Both the position numbers and the translations under genes were made by a program. The notes beneath the pieces are model-generated. The model saw nothing but the letters and a program-made list of their open reading frames with translations, made no database searches and had not been told where the DNA came from. From assembly GCA_964228145.1 (NCBI GenBank), contig CAXQZJ010000084.1, positions 1-24,673 on the forward strand: DNA of 24,673 nt. The letters are read 5' to 3'. Positions 16,194 to 23,666 of the stretch are shown here, piece by piece (position 1 is the stretch's first letter; each line of letters opens with the position of its first letter). Source of the DNA: Pseudobowmanella sp964228145. GTDB lineage: Bacteria; Pseudomonadota; Gammaproteobacteria; Enterobacterales; Alteromonadaceae.

Positions 16194-16552
16194 TGCTGTT
16201 ATTTCAGCGTTGGTTGATTTTCTTTCTGATCGGTCCTTTGCTCGGCATGACTTTGATAACCCCGATTACAGGTGCATTACCTTGGCGCTTTTTAATACCG
16301 GGGGGATTGTTTGCCAGCTTAGCTGTGTTGATTTACCACTATGGCGCAGCAAACCGCGCTTGGCCGGTATGGATAAAAGGCGCATCCTGCGGATTTGCTG
16401 CCATTGCCTGGGTCAGTGTTCCCGGTTTTATCCTTGGGGGCAGTGCCGAAGTTCTGCTTGCGTTATTGCTGGGTGTGGCGGCAATGCCAGCTGGGGTGCT
16501 TTCTGTTTGGTTGTGTGAAAAGCTTATCCCGTCTACAACAACCAATAAATAA
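16193..16552 (+). CDS. small four-helix membrane protein coupled to the condensin operon
   Basis: This 119-residue protein has four predicted transmembrane segments, at about residues 7-25, 32-49, 62-80 and 84-107. They are rich in Gly, Ala and Leu with short loops and few charges. I do not recognise a family. Its ATG shares one base with the stop of the kleisin-like gene (TAATG), so it should be translated with the complex. Its last 20 nt overlap, tail to tail, the 3' end of the convergent lrgB-like gene. It occupies the slot where jetD/mksG nucleases stand in Wadjet and Pseudomonas-type operons, but it has no nuclease features. It could anchor the complex to the membrane or be unrelated cargo. 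Confidence 0.7.
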   Translation: MLLFQRWLIFFLIGPLLGMTLITPITGALPWRFLIPGGLFASLAVLIYHYGAANRAWPVWIKGASCGFAAIAWVSVPGFILGGSAEVLLALLLGVAAMPAGVLSVWLCEKLIPSTTTNK

Positions 16553-17252
16553 TGGGCAGCATGACGACGGTGAGAACGCCGTTAACACATAAGGCTACGG
16601 TAGCAATCGCGCCACAACGAGGGCTTTTGGTTAACGCTGCGGCAGTACCGATGGCATGGGCGGCGGTACCGTAAGCCAATCCCTGAGCAAAATCCGAGCG
16701 AATGTTAAACAGCTTGAATAGCCCGGGGCCGATAACTGCGCCGACCAAACCGGTTAATATCACTAAGGCCGCCGCGACATCCGGCCAGCCGCCGATCATG
16801 GCTGTAACTTCCATCGCCAATGGCGAAGTGATGGATTTGGCTGCGCTGCTGGCCACCAGTTTCTGCGGCGCTGAAAACACCCACAAAATTCCCAACGCGA
16901 TCAAGGGGCCACTGATTGAGCCTGCCACTAGTGGTAATGCAATGGCACGATAATGCTGTTTAATAAATTGCCACTGTTGGTACATGGGGACCGCAAGCAG
17001 TGCCGTTGCCATCACCAACAGCCAATCAATGATCGCGACCTGTTGACGATAGTCAGTAATGGGCATTTGCAGGGCAAACAATATTACACTTAACAGCGCA
17101 ACGGTGGTTAACATTGGGTGCAGCCAAACTTTGCCACCGGCTGCTTGCTGTAAACGGCGACCGATCAGGTAGCTGCACACAGTGGCGCAGCACCACAATA
17201 CGCCCGACATTGAGAACAACGCCGTTAACGCTACCAGCAATTGCTCAATCAT
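16533..17252 (-). CDS. LrgB/YohK family membrane protein
   Basis: This 239-residue polytopic membrane protein matches the LrgB family (E. coli YohK, Bacillus and Staphylococcus LrgB/CidB). Family marks are PLVAGSISGPLIALGILW in the middle, KSITSPLAMEV, and FAQGLAYGTAAHAIGTAAA near the C-terminus. LrgA/LrgB pairs were first described as holin/antiholin-like modulators of murein hydrolase; some homologues transport pyruvate or glycolate. Here it overlaps lrgA by 8 nt and is last in an operon with lrgA and an OsmC-like gene. Its 3' end overlaps the condensin-operon membrane gene by 20 nt. Confidence 0.9.
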   Translation of the reverse strand: MIEQLLVALTALFSMSGVLWCCATVCSYLIGRRLQQAAGGKVWLHPMLTTVALLSVILFALQMPITDYRQQVAIIDWLLVMATALLAVPMYQQWQFIKQHYRAIALPLVAGSISGPLIALGILWVFSAPQKLVASSAAKSITSPLAMEVTAMIGGWPDVAAALVILTGLVGAVIGPGLFKLFNIRSDFAQGLAYGTAAHAIGTAAALTKSPRCGAIATVALCVNGVLTVVMLPIIYWLL

Positions 17253-17604
17253 CCTGAATGCCCTTACGTTCGGCCAACGCGGCGGTGATTAACATACTCA
17301 ATGGCGTACTGACGATCAGGGTGAGGCCTAAAGCGCTCAAAAAGGGATGTAGTTCCGACCAGTAGAGGCCGACACCGATCACGGCGGGGACAAAAAATAA
17401 ACTTAAATGGCGCAAAAAAAACTGCGCTAACACCCTTATCCCGTCAGGAATACGGCCCAATGCAAAAAATACCACCAACAGTTGTAGCAAGGCGATTAAC
17501 GGCACGGGAGCAGGGATAAACCGGGCGAAAAAGTAACTGAGTTCTAAGATTACGAGCAGCGTGAGGATGCCCGATAGTACTTGTATCACCCGGCGATTTA
17601 GCAT
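17245..17604 (-). CDS. CidA/LrgA (YohJ) family membrane protein
   Basis: This 119-residue protein has four transmembrane segments. Family features are IPAPVPLIALLQLLVVFFALGRIP, an RHLSLFFVPAVIGV segment that matches the conserved FFVPAGV-type motif, and a final hydrophobic helix before a charged tail. It is the partner of the LrgB-like protein encoded downstream (8-nt overlap). Its ATG overlaps the stop of the OsmC-like gene by one base (TGATG). Holin-like regulation of cell-wall hydrolases or small organic acid transport are the known roles in other bacteria; which applies here is not visible. Confidence 0.88.
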   Translation of the reverse strand: MLNRRVIQVLSGILTLLVILELSYFFARFIPAPVPLIALLQLLVVFFALGRIPDGIRVLAQFFLRHLSLFFVPAVIGVGLYWSELHPFLSALGLTLIVSTPLSMLITAALAERKGIQDD

Positions 17605-18005
17605 CAGTGCTGTTTTACCTCAAATGAGTGCGTTACGTTGACAGACTTCCCTAACATGATCGATACAGAACAATATTTATCAGCAGACAGATCTACGGCA
17701 CGCTCAACATGAGTGGGATTAATATTATCGCCGCTGACCACGAAGTGCAGGTGAATGTCAGTAAACACGGCAGGTACAGCATCAGCGCGTACCGCTGATA
17801 CTTTTACATCAACATGGCTGACCTGCTGGCGGGCCTTTTGTAAAATGCTCACCACATCAACACTTGAGCAGCTTGCAGTAGCGGCTAACACGGCCTCCAT
17901 GGGCGTGGGCCCCTGAGTTTTATCGCCGTTAAGACTGATCGTCTGGCCGCTTTCTGTTGTCGATTTAAAGGCTAAATCACCTTGCCAACTTACTTCTACT
18001 TGCAT
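17604..18005 (-). CDS. OsmC family protein, YhfA-like
   Basis: This 133-residue protein is close to E. coli YhfA in length and sequence pattern: TPMEAVLAATASCSSVDVVSILQKARQ, then FTDIHLHFVVSG, AVDLSADKYCSVSIML and a C-terminal THSFEV. The two redox cysteines of OsmC/Ohr folds are present at Cys46 and Cys112. OsmC and Ohr members reduce organic hydroperoxides; the role of the YhfA branch is not established. It is the first gene of an operon with lrgA and lrgB and divergent from ompR. A possible TATA-like element (TATAGA on the minus strand near 18031-18036) lies upstream. Confidence 0.9.
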   Translation of the reverse strand: MQVEVSWQGDLAFKSTTESGQTISLNGDKTQGPTPMEAVLAATASCSSVDVVSILQKARQQVSHVDVKVSAVRADAVPAVFTDIHLHFVVSGDNINPTHVERAVDLSADKYCSVSIMLGKSVNVTHSFEVKQH

Positions 18006-18048
18006 GTCTATTTCTCCAACAATGTTTGCCTCTATAGTGTACCCGACA

Positions 18049-18061
18049 AACTTTGTAACAA
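18049..18061. promoter_or_regulatory. palindrome in the osmC-like/ompR divergent gap
   Basis: CTTTGTAACAAAG is a perfect 6+1+6 palindrome about 44 nt upstream of the osmC-like start and about 90 nt upstream of ompR, within the 142-bp divergent gap. It could be an operator serving either direction. Short palindromes arise by chance, so confidence is low. Confidence 0.25.
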
Positions 18062-18091
18062 AGCAACTTTCATTTGAAAAAGCTGGTGCTT

Positions 18092-18118
18092 TTGAAATAG
18101 TTACCTTTCACTTATAGT
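18092..18118 (+). promoter_or_regulatory. possible ompR promoter
   Basis: TTGAAA (18092-18097) and TATAGT (18113-18118) each match five of six consensus positions. The 15-bp spacer is shorter than the optimum, so this is only a candidate. It lies 30 nt upstream of the ompR start codon. Confidence 0.3.
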
Positions 18119-18147
18119 GTCATAGTGGATAATTCAGGAGCAACACC

Positions 18148-18873
18148 ATGGGTCAGGAAACGCCTAAGATATTAGTCGTAGATGATGATATGCGATTACG
18201 CAGTTTGCTTGAGCGCTATTTAGTTGAACAAGGTTTTCAGGTGCGATCTGCGGCGAACGCTGAACAAATGGATCGATTACTCGAGCGCGAAAACTTCCAT
18301 CTCATGGTGTTAGACCTGATGTTACCGGGTGAGGATGGCTTGTCTATTTGCCGTCGAATGCGCCAACAAGATAATCAGATTCCGATCATTATGCTGACCG
18401 CCAAAGGAGACGAGGTCGATCGTATAATTGGGTTGGAAATGGGCGCGGACGATTATCTGCCAAAACCATTTAACCCCCGTGAACTATTGGCCAGGGTAAA
18501 AGCTGTGTTGCGCCGCAAAGCCGCAGATGCCCCTGGTGCGCCGGCGAAAGAAGAGCAAGTGGTGGAATTCGGGGAGTTTAAACTCAATCTCGCGACGCGC
18601 GAGATGAGTCGTAATGGCGAGCCAATTGTGCTGACCAGCGGAGAATTTGCGGTGCTCAAATCCTTGGTGACACATCCGCGCCAGCCGTTATCGCGGGATA
18701 AGTTGATGAATCTCGCCCGAGGCCGTGATTACAGCGCATTGGAACGCTCCATAGATGTACAGGTTTCTCGTCTTCGCCGAATGCTGGAAGCAGATCCGGC
18801 CAATCCCAGATATATCCAGACGGTTTGGGGCCTGGGCTACGTATTTGTGCCCGATGGTGAAGCCCAGGGTTAA
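18148..18873 (+). CDS. ompR: two-component response regulator OmpR
   Basis: This 241-residue response regulator resembles E. coli OmpR (239 residues) throughout. The receiver domain (about 6-120) has Asp12/Asp13, the phospho-acceptor Asp56 (LMVLDLMLPGEDG), Thr83 and Lys105 (DYLPKPFNPRELL). The DNA-binding winged-helix domain (about 140-236) has LTSGEFAVLKSLVTHPRQPLSR, the RGRDYSALERSIDVQVSRLRR recognition helix and YIQTVWGLGYVF. It should control porin and osmotic-stress genes on signals from EnvZ. A GGAG ribosome site precedes the ATG. The envZ start overlaps its stop by one base (TAATG). Confidence 0.95.
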   Translation: MGQETPKILVVDDDMRLRSLLERYLVEQGFQVRSAANAEQMDRLLERENFHLMVLDLMLPGEDGLSICRRMRQQDNQIPIIMLTAKGDEVDRIIGLEMGADDYLPKPFNPRELLARVKAVLRRKAADAPGAPAKEEQVVEFGEFKLNLATREMSRNGEPIVLTSGEFAVLKSLVTHPRQPLSRDKLMNLARGRDYSALERSIDVQVSRLRRMLEADPANPRYIQTVWGLGYVFVPDGEAQG

Positions 18874-20186
18874 TGAGGCTGCTTCCGAAAAGTGCCTTTG
18901 GGCAGACAGTTCTGCTCATTGGCGCCCTACTGTTGATCAATCAGGTCGTGTCCTACGTTTCCGTGACCTATTACTTCATCATGCCCAGTTACCAGCAAAT
19001 CAACAGTTTGCTGTCCAAACAGGTGGGGATGATTTACCTCAACGATGTTTACTTACGCGACGATAAGCAAGCCCAGCGATTATTTAAACAAACCGGCATC
19101 ACGGTATTGTCCGAGCCGGCTGCAGAAATGGTGGGTCTGAATCAGGCACGTTATTATCAGGTGCTTTCCCGTGAGATGTCCGAGCAACTCAAAATGGACG
19201 CGGAAGTGCGCATGTCTGTGGCCCCGCCTTACTACGCTTGGATCCGAACCAAAGACTATCCTCAGCACTGGCTACGGATTCCCCTTGATGGCGCCCGAGA
19301 GTCTGACTCATTCTCGCCATTGACCATTTATTTAATGGTGATTGGGGTGCTCAGTGTCGCGGGGGGCTGGTTGTTTGTGCGCCGCCTTAATCGGCCATTG
19401 AAAGCCCTGCAAACTGCTGCCTTTCAAGTGGGGCGGGGGATGTTTCCGAAACCGCTCAAAGAGGAAGGCTCTACCGAGTTGATGGCGGTAACAAGGGCAT
19501 TCAATCGTATGTCCAGGGGCATCAAAGAGCTTGAAGATGATCGCGCTTTGCTTACCGCCGGAATATCTCACGATTTACGTACTCCCTTGACGCGTATTCG
19601 TCTGGCCACGGAAATGATGCCTGAGGAAGCGGAGTGGATTAAGGAAGGGATCGTCAATGATATTGAAGACATGAACGATATCATTGATCAATTTATCGAC
19701 TATGTAAGACAAGATCAGACGGAAAAAATAGAGTCTGCCAACATCAACAGCCTGATCGAGGAAGTCAGTAACGCATGGTCCCGGGACCATGAGCATCAGG
19801 TCAGTCTGGAGCTCAGTCCAGTACCGAATATCCAAGTGCGGCGGATCGCTTTGAAACGGGTTTTAGATAACTTATTGTCTAATGCGTTTCGTTATGGTGG
19901 CAAACATGCAGAGATCAGCTCTGGGTTTGATAAACGCAATCGTCAGTTATTTTTTCGTGTACGTGATGACGGGCCAGGTATAGACCCGGCACACATTGAA
20001 AAGCTATTCCAGCCGTTTACCCAGGGTGATAAAGCCCGCGGCAGCCTTGGTTCGGGGTTGGGGCTAGCTATAATCAAGCGGATCGTTGATATGCACAGTG
20101 GTGACATCGTGTTGGACAACCACCCTGAAGGAGGGCTGATTGCCACGGTCTTCCTCCCCGCTGAGCTGAACATGGACAAGTCCTGA
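18873..20186 (+). CDS. envZ: osmosensing histidine kinase EnvZ
   Basis: This 437-residue inner-membrane sensor kinase has a first transmembrane helix at about residues 13-36, a periplasmic domain to about 148, and a second helix at about 149-169. A HAMP region follows (RRLNRPLKALQ to about 222). The dimerisation domain has phospho-His233 (ISHDLRTPLTR), the EnvZ/OmpR-family H box. The ATPase domain has the N box with Asn333 and Asn337 (LDNLLSNAFRYGG), the G1 box DDGPGID from residue 365 and the G2 box GSGLGLAII from about 393. It phosphorylates and dephosphorylates OmpR. Both its ends overlap neighbours by one base, so translation of ompR, envZ and the PhzF gene is coupled. An 18-bp perfect palindrome lies within codons for about residues 301-306. 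Confidence 0.94.
   Translation: MRLLPKSAFGQTVLLIGALLLINQVVSYVSVTYYFIMPSYQQINSLLSKQVGMIYLNDVYLRDDKQAQRLFKQTGITVLSEPAAEMVGLNQARYYQVLSREMSEQLKMDAEVRMSVAPPYYAWIRTKDYPQHWLRIPLDGARESDSFSPLTIYLMVIGVLSVAGGWLFVRRLNRPLKALQTAAFQVGRGMFPKPLKEEGSTELMAVTRAFNRMSRGIKELEDDRALLTAGISHDLRTPLTRIRLATEMMPEEAEWIKEGIVNDIEDMNDIIDQFIDYVRQDQTEKIESANINSLIEEVSNAWSRDHEHQVSLELSPVPNIQVRRIALKRVLDNLLSNAFRYGGKHAEISSGFDKRNRQLFFRVRDDGPGIDPAHIEKLFQPFTQGDKARGSLGSGLGLAIIKRIVDMHSGDIVLDNHPEGGLIATVFLPAELNMDKS
19774..19791. repeat. 18-bp perfect palindrome inside envZ
   Basis: CATGGTCCCGGGACCATG reads the same on both strands. It lies in the coding region between the His domain and the N box. No regulatory role is evident; it may be fortuitous. 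Confidence 0.6.
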
Positions 20187-20986
20187 TGCGACTTCCTCTG
20201 TATATCATTGACGCGTTTACGCAGGTCCCGTTCAAGGGAAATCAGGCGGCAGTTGTTTTATCTGATGAACTCCTGTCAGTGGCAGTGATGCAAAATATCG
20301 CCAGTGAAAACAACCTGTCGGAAACCGCATTTGTGTTTCCAAAACATGATGGCCGATACCATATCCGGTGGTTTTCGCCGTTATGCGAAATTGATTTTTG
20401 CGGCCACGCCACACTCGCCAGCGCTTTTGTCCTGTTTCAGCGCGGTTATCAGGGAGAGTTAGTATTTAGCACCGAAAAGGTCGGTGAACTGAGAGTGACA
20501 GTACTACCTGACGGTGAAATAAAAATGCGCTTTCCGGCCCGCCGGGCTCAACCGGTCGACTCTGTGCCTAAGGCGTTGTTGGACGGGTTAAGTCTCGCAC
20601 CCGAGAGCATATTACGTAGTCCTCAGGCATGGTTTGCCGTATACCGCAATCAGTCACAGATAGAGCAACTGTGTACCATCAGCGCAGAACTTAAACGACT
20701 GGCACCTTATGACGTGGTCGCAACTGCACCGGCCAGTGAGCAAGGTGTAGATTTCGTATCACGCTATTTCTGGCCAGCTAATGGCAGCGATGAGGATCCG
20801 GTAACCGGTTCGATCCATGCAGGACTGGCACCTTACTGGGCAGAACGCCTGAATAAATATCAATTGCAGGCCCGACAACTCTCTACACGCGGCGGTCAGC
20901 TGAGTTGCACGGTTGAAGATCAAGTCGTGTGGGTTTCGGGCTATGGCGTTTTGTATCTCAGTGGAGAAATCGACGTCGCTGTTTAG
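20186..20986 (+). CDS. PhzF family isomerase/epimerase-fold protein
   Basis: This 266-residue protein belongs to the PhzF family (diaminopimelate-epimerase fold), which includes PhzF of phenazine synthesis and E. coli YddE. Family marks are the opening LYIIDAFTQVPFKGNQAAVV, the SETAFVF strand with the likely catalytic Glu46, DFCGHATLASAFVL, and the second-half motif DEDPVTGSIHAGLAPYW. No phenazine genes are nearby, so phenazine synthesis is not supported and the substrate is unknown. Its ATG overlaps the envZ stop by one base (TGATG), an odd partner for an osmosensing pair. The 3' end overlaps the convergent VOC gene by 4 nt, the two stop codons interlocking. Confidence 0.92.
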   Translation: MRLPLYIIDAFTQVPFKGNQAAVVLSDELLSVAVMQNIASENNLSETAFVFPKHDGRYHIRWFSPLCEIDFCGHATLASAFVLFQRGYQGELVFSTEKVGELRVTVLPDGEIKMRFPARRAQPVDSVPKALLDGLSLAPESILRSPQAWFAVYRNQSQIEQLCTISAELKRLAPYDVVATAPASEQGVDFVSRYFWPANGSDEDPVTGSIHAGLAPYWAERLNKYQLQARQLSTRGGQLSCTVEDQVVWVSGYGVLYLSGEIDVAV

Positions 20987-21354
20987 CGCTGAGAGTGCAA
21001 CCCCACTAAATTGCCTTCGGTGTCCCGTATAAGACTGACATAGCCATAGTCACCGATGGAAAACTTGGCTTTGACAATTTCACCTCCTGCCTGGGCCGCC
21101 CGCTCAGCCGGTTGCGCACAGTCATTGCACTGAAAATAAACCAATACGCTATTGCTGCCTACGGCCATCCCCGGAGCGCATACTAATGCCCCACCGCTGC
21201 CGTACTTAGCCATGTCCGAGGTAAAGGCAAACATTTGTACGTCATCCCCCACTGACAAAGGTTCGAGAGGGTGCCCCAGCACGCGTTCATAAAATGCGCG
21301 CGCCCGTGACATATCCTGAACATAAATCTCAAACCAACCGATTGGGTTTTCCAT
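20983..21354 (-). CDS. VOC (glyoxalase/bleomycin-resistance fold) family protein
   Basis: This 123-residue protein is made of two beta-alpha-beta-beta-beta modules typical of the vicinal oxygen chelate fold. The first has IGWFEIYVQDMSRARAFYERVLG and VQMFAFTSD; the second has SVLVYFQCND, then AAQAGGEIVKAKFSIGDYGYVSLIRDTEGNLVGL. Members include glyoxalase I, dioxygenases and antibiotic-binding proteins; activity here is not deducible. A GAGGAG ribosome site lies nine nt before the ATG. It is a lone gene, convergent with the PhzF gene and divergent from uvrD. Confidence 0.88.
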   Translation of the reverse strand: MENPIGWFEIYVQDMSRARAFYERVLGHPLEPLSVGDDVQMFAFTSDMAKYGSGGALVCAPGMAVGSNSVLVYFQCNDCAQPAERAAQAGGEIVKAKFSIGDYGYVSLIRDTEGNLVGLHSQR

Positions 21355-21409
21355 CTTGTTGCTCCTCGTGCAGATATGTTAAACAGCATAGCAAAGCTTT
21401 ACCAATTTG

Positions 21410-21440
21410 GTGTATAAAAAAACAGTATCACTGGTATACT
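21410..21440 (+). promoter_or_regulatory. uvrD promoter with LexA-box-like site
   Basis: An extended -10, TG-G-TATACT (21432-21440), lies 35 nt before the uvrD ATG. Over its upstream part lies GTGTATAAAAAAACAG (21410-21425). This fits the gammaproteobacterial LexA consensus CTGT-N8-ACAG except for the first base, and its A/T-rich core is typical. uvrD is SOS-controlled in E. coli, so LexA control is plausible. No good -35 is seen at 17 bp, which an extended -10 can tolerate. Confidence 0.45.
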
Positions 21441-21474
21441 TTGGGCCACAATTAATTACCCGGTAACCAAACCT

Positions 21475-23649
21475 ATGGATGTATCTCACCTGATTGATGG
21501 CCTCAATGATAAACAGCGAGCGGCTGTGTCAGCCCCACGCAGCGACATGCTGGTGTTAGCTGGCGCAGGGTCAGGTAAGACACGGGTATTGGTACATCGC
21601 ATCGCGTGGCTGATGCAAGTCGAAGGCTTGTCGCCGATGGGCATTTTGGCAGTGACCTTCACCAATAAAGCCGCCAAAGAAATGCGTGCACGTATTGAAG
21701 GGTTAATGCAGTCAAGTCTGCATGGCATGTGGATGGGAACGTTTCACGGCATAGCTCACCGTTTGCTGCGACGCCACTACGAAGAATGTAAGCTGCCACA
21801 AAGCTTTCAAATTTTGGATTCGGATGATCAATACCGCTTGATTCGACGTGTGCTCAAGAGCCTCAACCTCGATGAGAAGCACTATCCACCAAAACATGTT
21901 CAATGGTATATCAATAGCAATAAAGACGAGGGTCTGCGTCCACAACATATTGAAACTTACGGCGATCTTCAGCAGGGAAAAATGCGCGACATTTATGCAG
22001 CATATCAGCAGACCTGTGATAGATCAGGGCTGGTGGACTTTGCAGAGATGCTGCTGCGCGCCTACGAACTTTGGGCTAATAACCCGCAAGTGCTGGCCCA
22101 TTATCAGCGCCGCTTTGGCGCGATTTTGGTCGATGAGTTTCAGGATACTAACAACATCCAATATGCCTGGCTGCGTTTGCTGGCTAATGAGTCGAACAAC
22201 ACCATGATTGTCGGCGATGATGATCAGTCCATTTATGGGTGGCGCGGCGCGAATGTCGAAAATATTCAGCATTTCTTACGTGATTACGCTGGTGCAACAA
22301 CGATTCGCTTAGAACAAAATTACCGTTCTACCGGTAAAATTCTAGAGGCGGCTAACGCAGTTATTGATAACAATGCGGGTCGCCTGGGCAAGGAGTTGTG
22401 GACCGACGGTGCTGAGGGCGAGTCTATTGCGCTTTACAGTGCTTTTAACGAACTCGACGAAGCACGCTTTATCGTTGCGCAAATTACCGAGTGGCGCGAC
22501 AAAGGCGGCGCGTTGAGCGATTGTGCCATTTTATACCGTAATAACGCTCAGTCACGGGTACTCGAAGAGGCGCTGCTGAATCAAGCGGTGCCTTACCGAA
22601 TGTACGGTGGCACACGCTTCTTTGAACGTCAGGAAATCAAAGACGCGCTGGGCTATTTGCGGATGATTTCGCAACCAATGGATGACGCCGCCTTTGAACG
22701 AGTGGTCAACACGCCAAGTCGCGGCATAGGCGAACGTACTTTAGAACAAATTCGCGAATTAGCCCGGCATGTAGACAAATCCATGTGGCATGCCAGTATG
22801 CAAATGCTCGAAGAAAAGCGACTGTCCGGTCGCGCTTCGAATGCGCTGGCGGCGTTTGTGGAACTGATTCAAACTTTGCAGACTGAGTTACATCATCTAT
22901 CGTTAGACAACCAGGCCAAAGAAGCGATTAACCGCAGTGGCCTGCGAGCTATGTATCAGGCAGAAAAGGGCGAAAAAGCGCAAAGTCGTTTGGACAACCT
23001 TGATGAACTGGTCACGGCCTGTAAAAGTTTTGAGATTCCCGAAGATGCGGAAGAAATGACGCCGCTTGCAGCGTTTTTAGCCCATGCGTCGCTAGAGGCA
23101 GGTGAAACTCAGGCCGATACAGACCAGGATGCAGTACAAATGATGACCATCCATACCGCCAAAGGGCTGGAGTTTTCCAACGTGTTTTTAGCCGGGGTCG
23201 AGGAAGGTATGTTCCCTAGTCAGCAAACCAATGAAGAGCCTGGCCGTATGGAAGAGGAGCGACGCTTATGTTACGTCGGCATGACTCGGGCGATGGAAAA
23301 ATTAACCATCAGCCATGCTGAATCACGACGTTTGTATGGGCAGGACAAGTTCCATCGCCCTTCACGCTTTATTAAAGAGATTCCTGCATCATGCGTGGCT
23401 GAAGTACGTTTGCGCACGCAGGTAAGCCGGCCAGTGCAAACCAGTCGATTTCAGCCGGCCACGTCACATCTTGCTTTTGAATCAACCGGTTTTTCCCTCG
23501 GGCAGCGGGTCGCCCACAACCGTTTCGGTGACGGCACGGTTTTGGCTTATGAAGGTAGCGGTGAGCTGGCCAAGGTACAGGTCAACTTTGATGATGTTGG
23601 CCCCAAATGGTTGATGGTTTCTCACGCAAAGTTGCAAAGTCTGGGTTAA
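21475..23649 (+). CDS. uvrD: DNA helicase II UvrD
   Basis: This 724-residue superfamily 1A 3'-5' helicase matches E. coli UvrD (720 residues). The N-terminal Q motif DGLNDKQRAAV is followed by Walker A LAGAGSGKT (residues 28-36), motif Ia AVTFTNKAAKEM, and motif II VDEFQDTN with Asp220/Glu221. Motif III is GDDDQSIYGWRGA and motif IV RLEQNYRST; motif V is MTIHTAKGLEF, and motif VI is RLCYVGMTRAME. The C-terminal tail (about 675-724, GQRVAHNRFGDGTVL) is the UvrD Tudor-like region that contacts RNA polymerase. It unwinds DNA in nucleotide excision and mismatch repair. The diguanylate-cyclase gene starts 17 nt downstream. Confidence 0.97.
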   Translation: MDVSHLIDGLNDKQRAAVSAPRSDMLVLAGAGSGKTRVLVHRIAWLMQVEGLSPMGILAVTFTNKAAKEMRARIEGLMQSSLHGMWMGTFHGIAHRLLRRHYEECKLPQSFQILDSDDQYRLIRRVLKSLNLDEKHYPPKHVQWYINSNKDEGLRPQHIETYGDLQQGKMRDIYAAYQQTCDRSGLVDFAEMLLRAYELWANNPQVLAHYQRRFGAILVDEFQDTNNIQYAWLRLLANESNNTMIVGDDDQSIYGWRGANVENIQHFLRDYAGATTIRLEQNYRSTGKILEAANAVIDNNAGRLGKELWTDGAEGESIALYSAFNELDEARFIVAQITEWRDKGGALSDCAILYRNNAQSRVLEEALLNQAVPYRMYGGTRFFERQEIKDALGYLRMISQPMDDAAFERVVNTPSRGIGERTLEQIRELARHVDKSMWHASMQMLEEKRLSGRASNALAAFVELIQTLQTELHHLSLDNQAKEAINRSGLRAMYQAEKGEKAQSRLDNLDELVTACKSFEIPEDAEEMTPLAAFLAHASLEAGETQADTDQDAVQMMTIHTAKGLEFSNVFLAGVEEGMFPSQQTNEEPGRMEEERRLCYVGMTRAMEKLTISHAESRRLYGQDKFHRPSRFIKEIPASCVAEVRLRTQVSRPVQTSRFQPATSHLAFESTGFSLGQRVAHNRFGDGTVLAYEGSGELAKVQVNFDDVGPKWLMVSHAKLQSLG

Positions 23650-23666
23650 CCCAAAGCGAGGCCCTT

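Noticed and set aside
16210..16518. Alternative plus-strand frame of 102 codons within the four-helix membrane gene
   Set aside because: The overlapping frame that starts at the TAATG junction has clean transmembrane segments; this one does not and lacks coupling.
20186..20986. Phenazine biosynthesis from the PhzF-family gene
   Set aside because: No other phenazine genes are present in the window and PhzF-family proteins are widespread in bacteria that make no phenazines.
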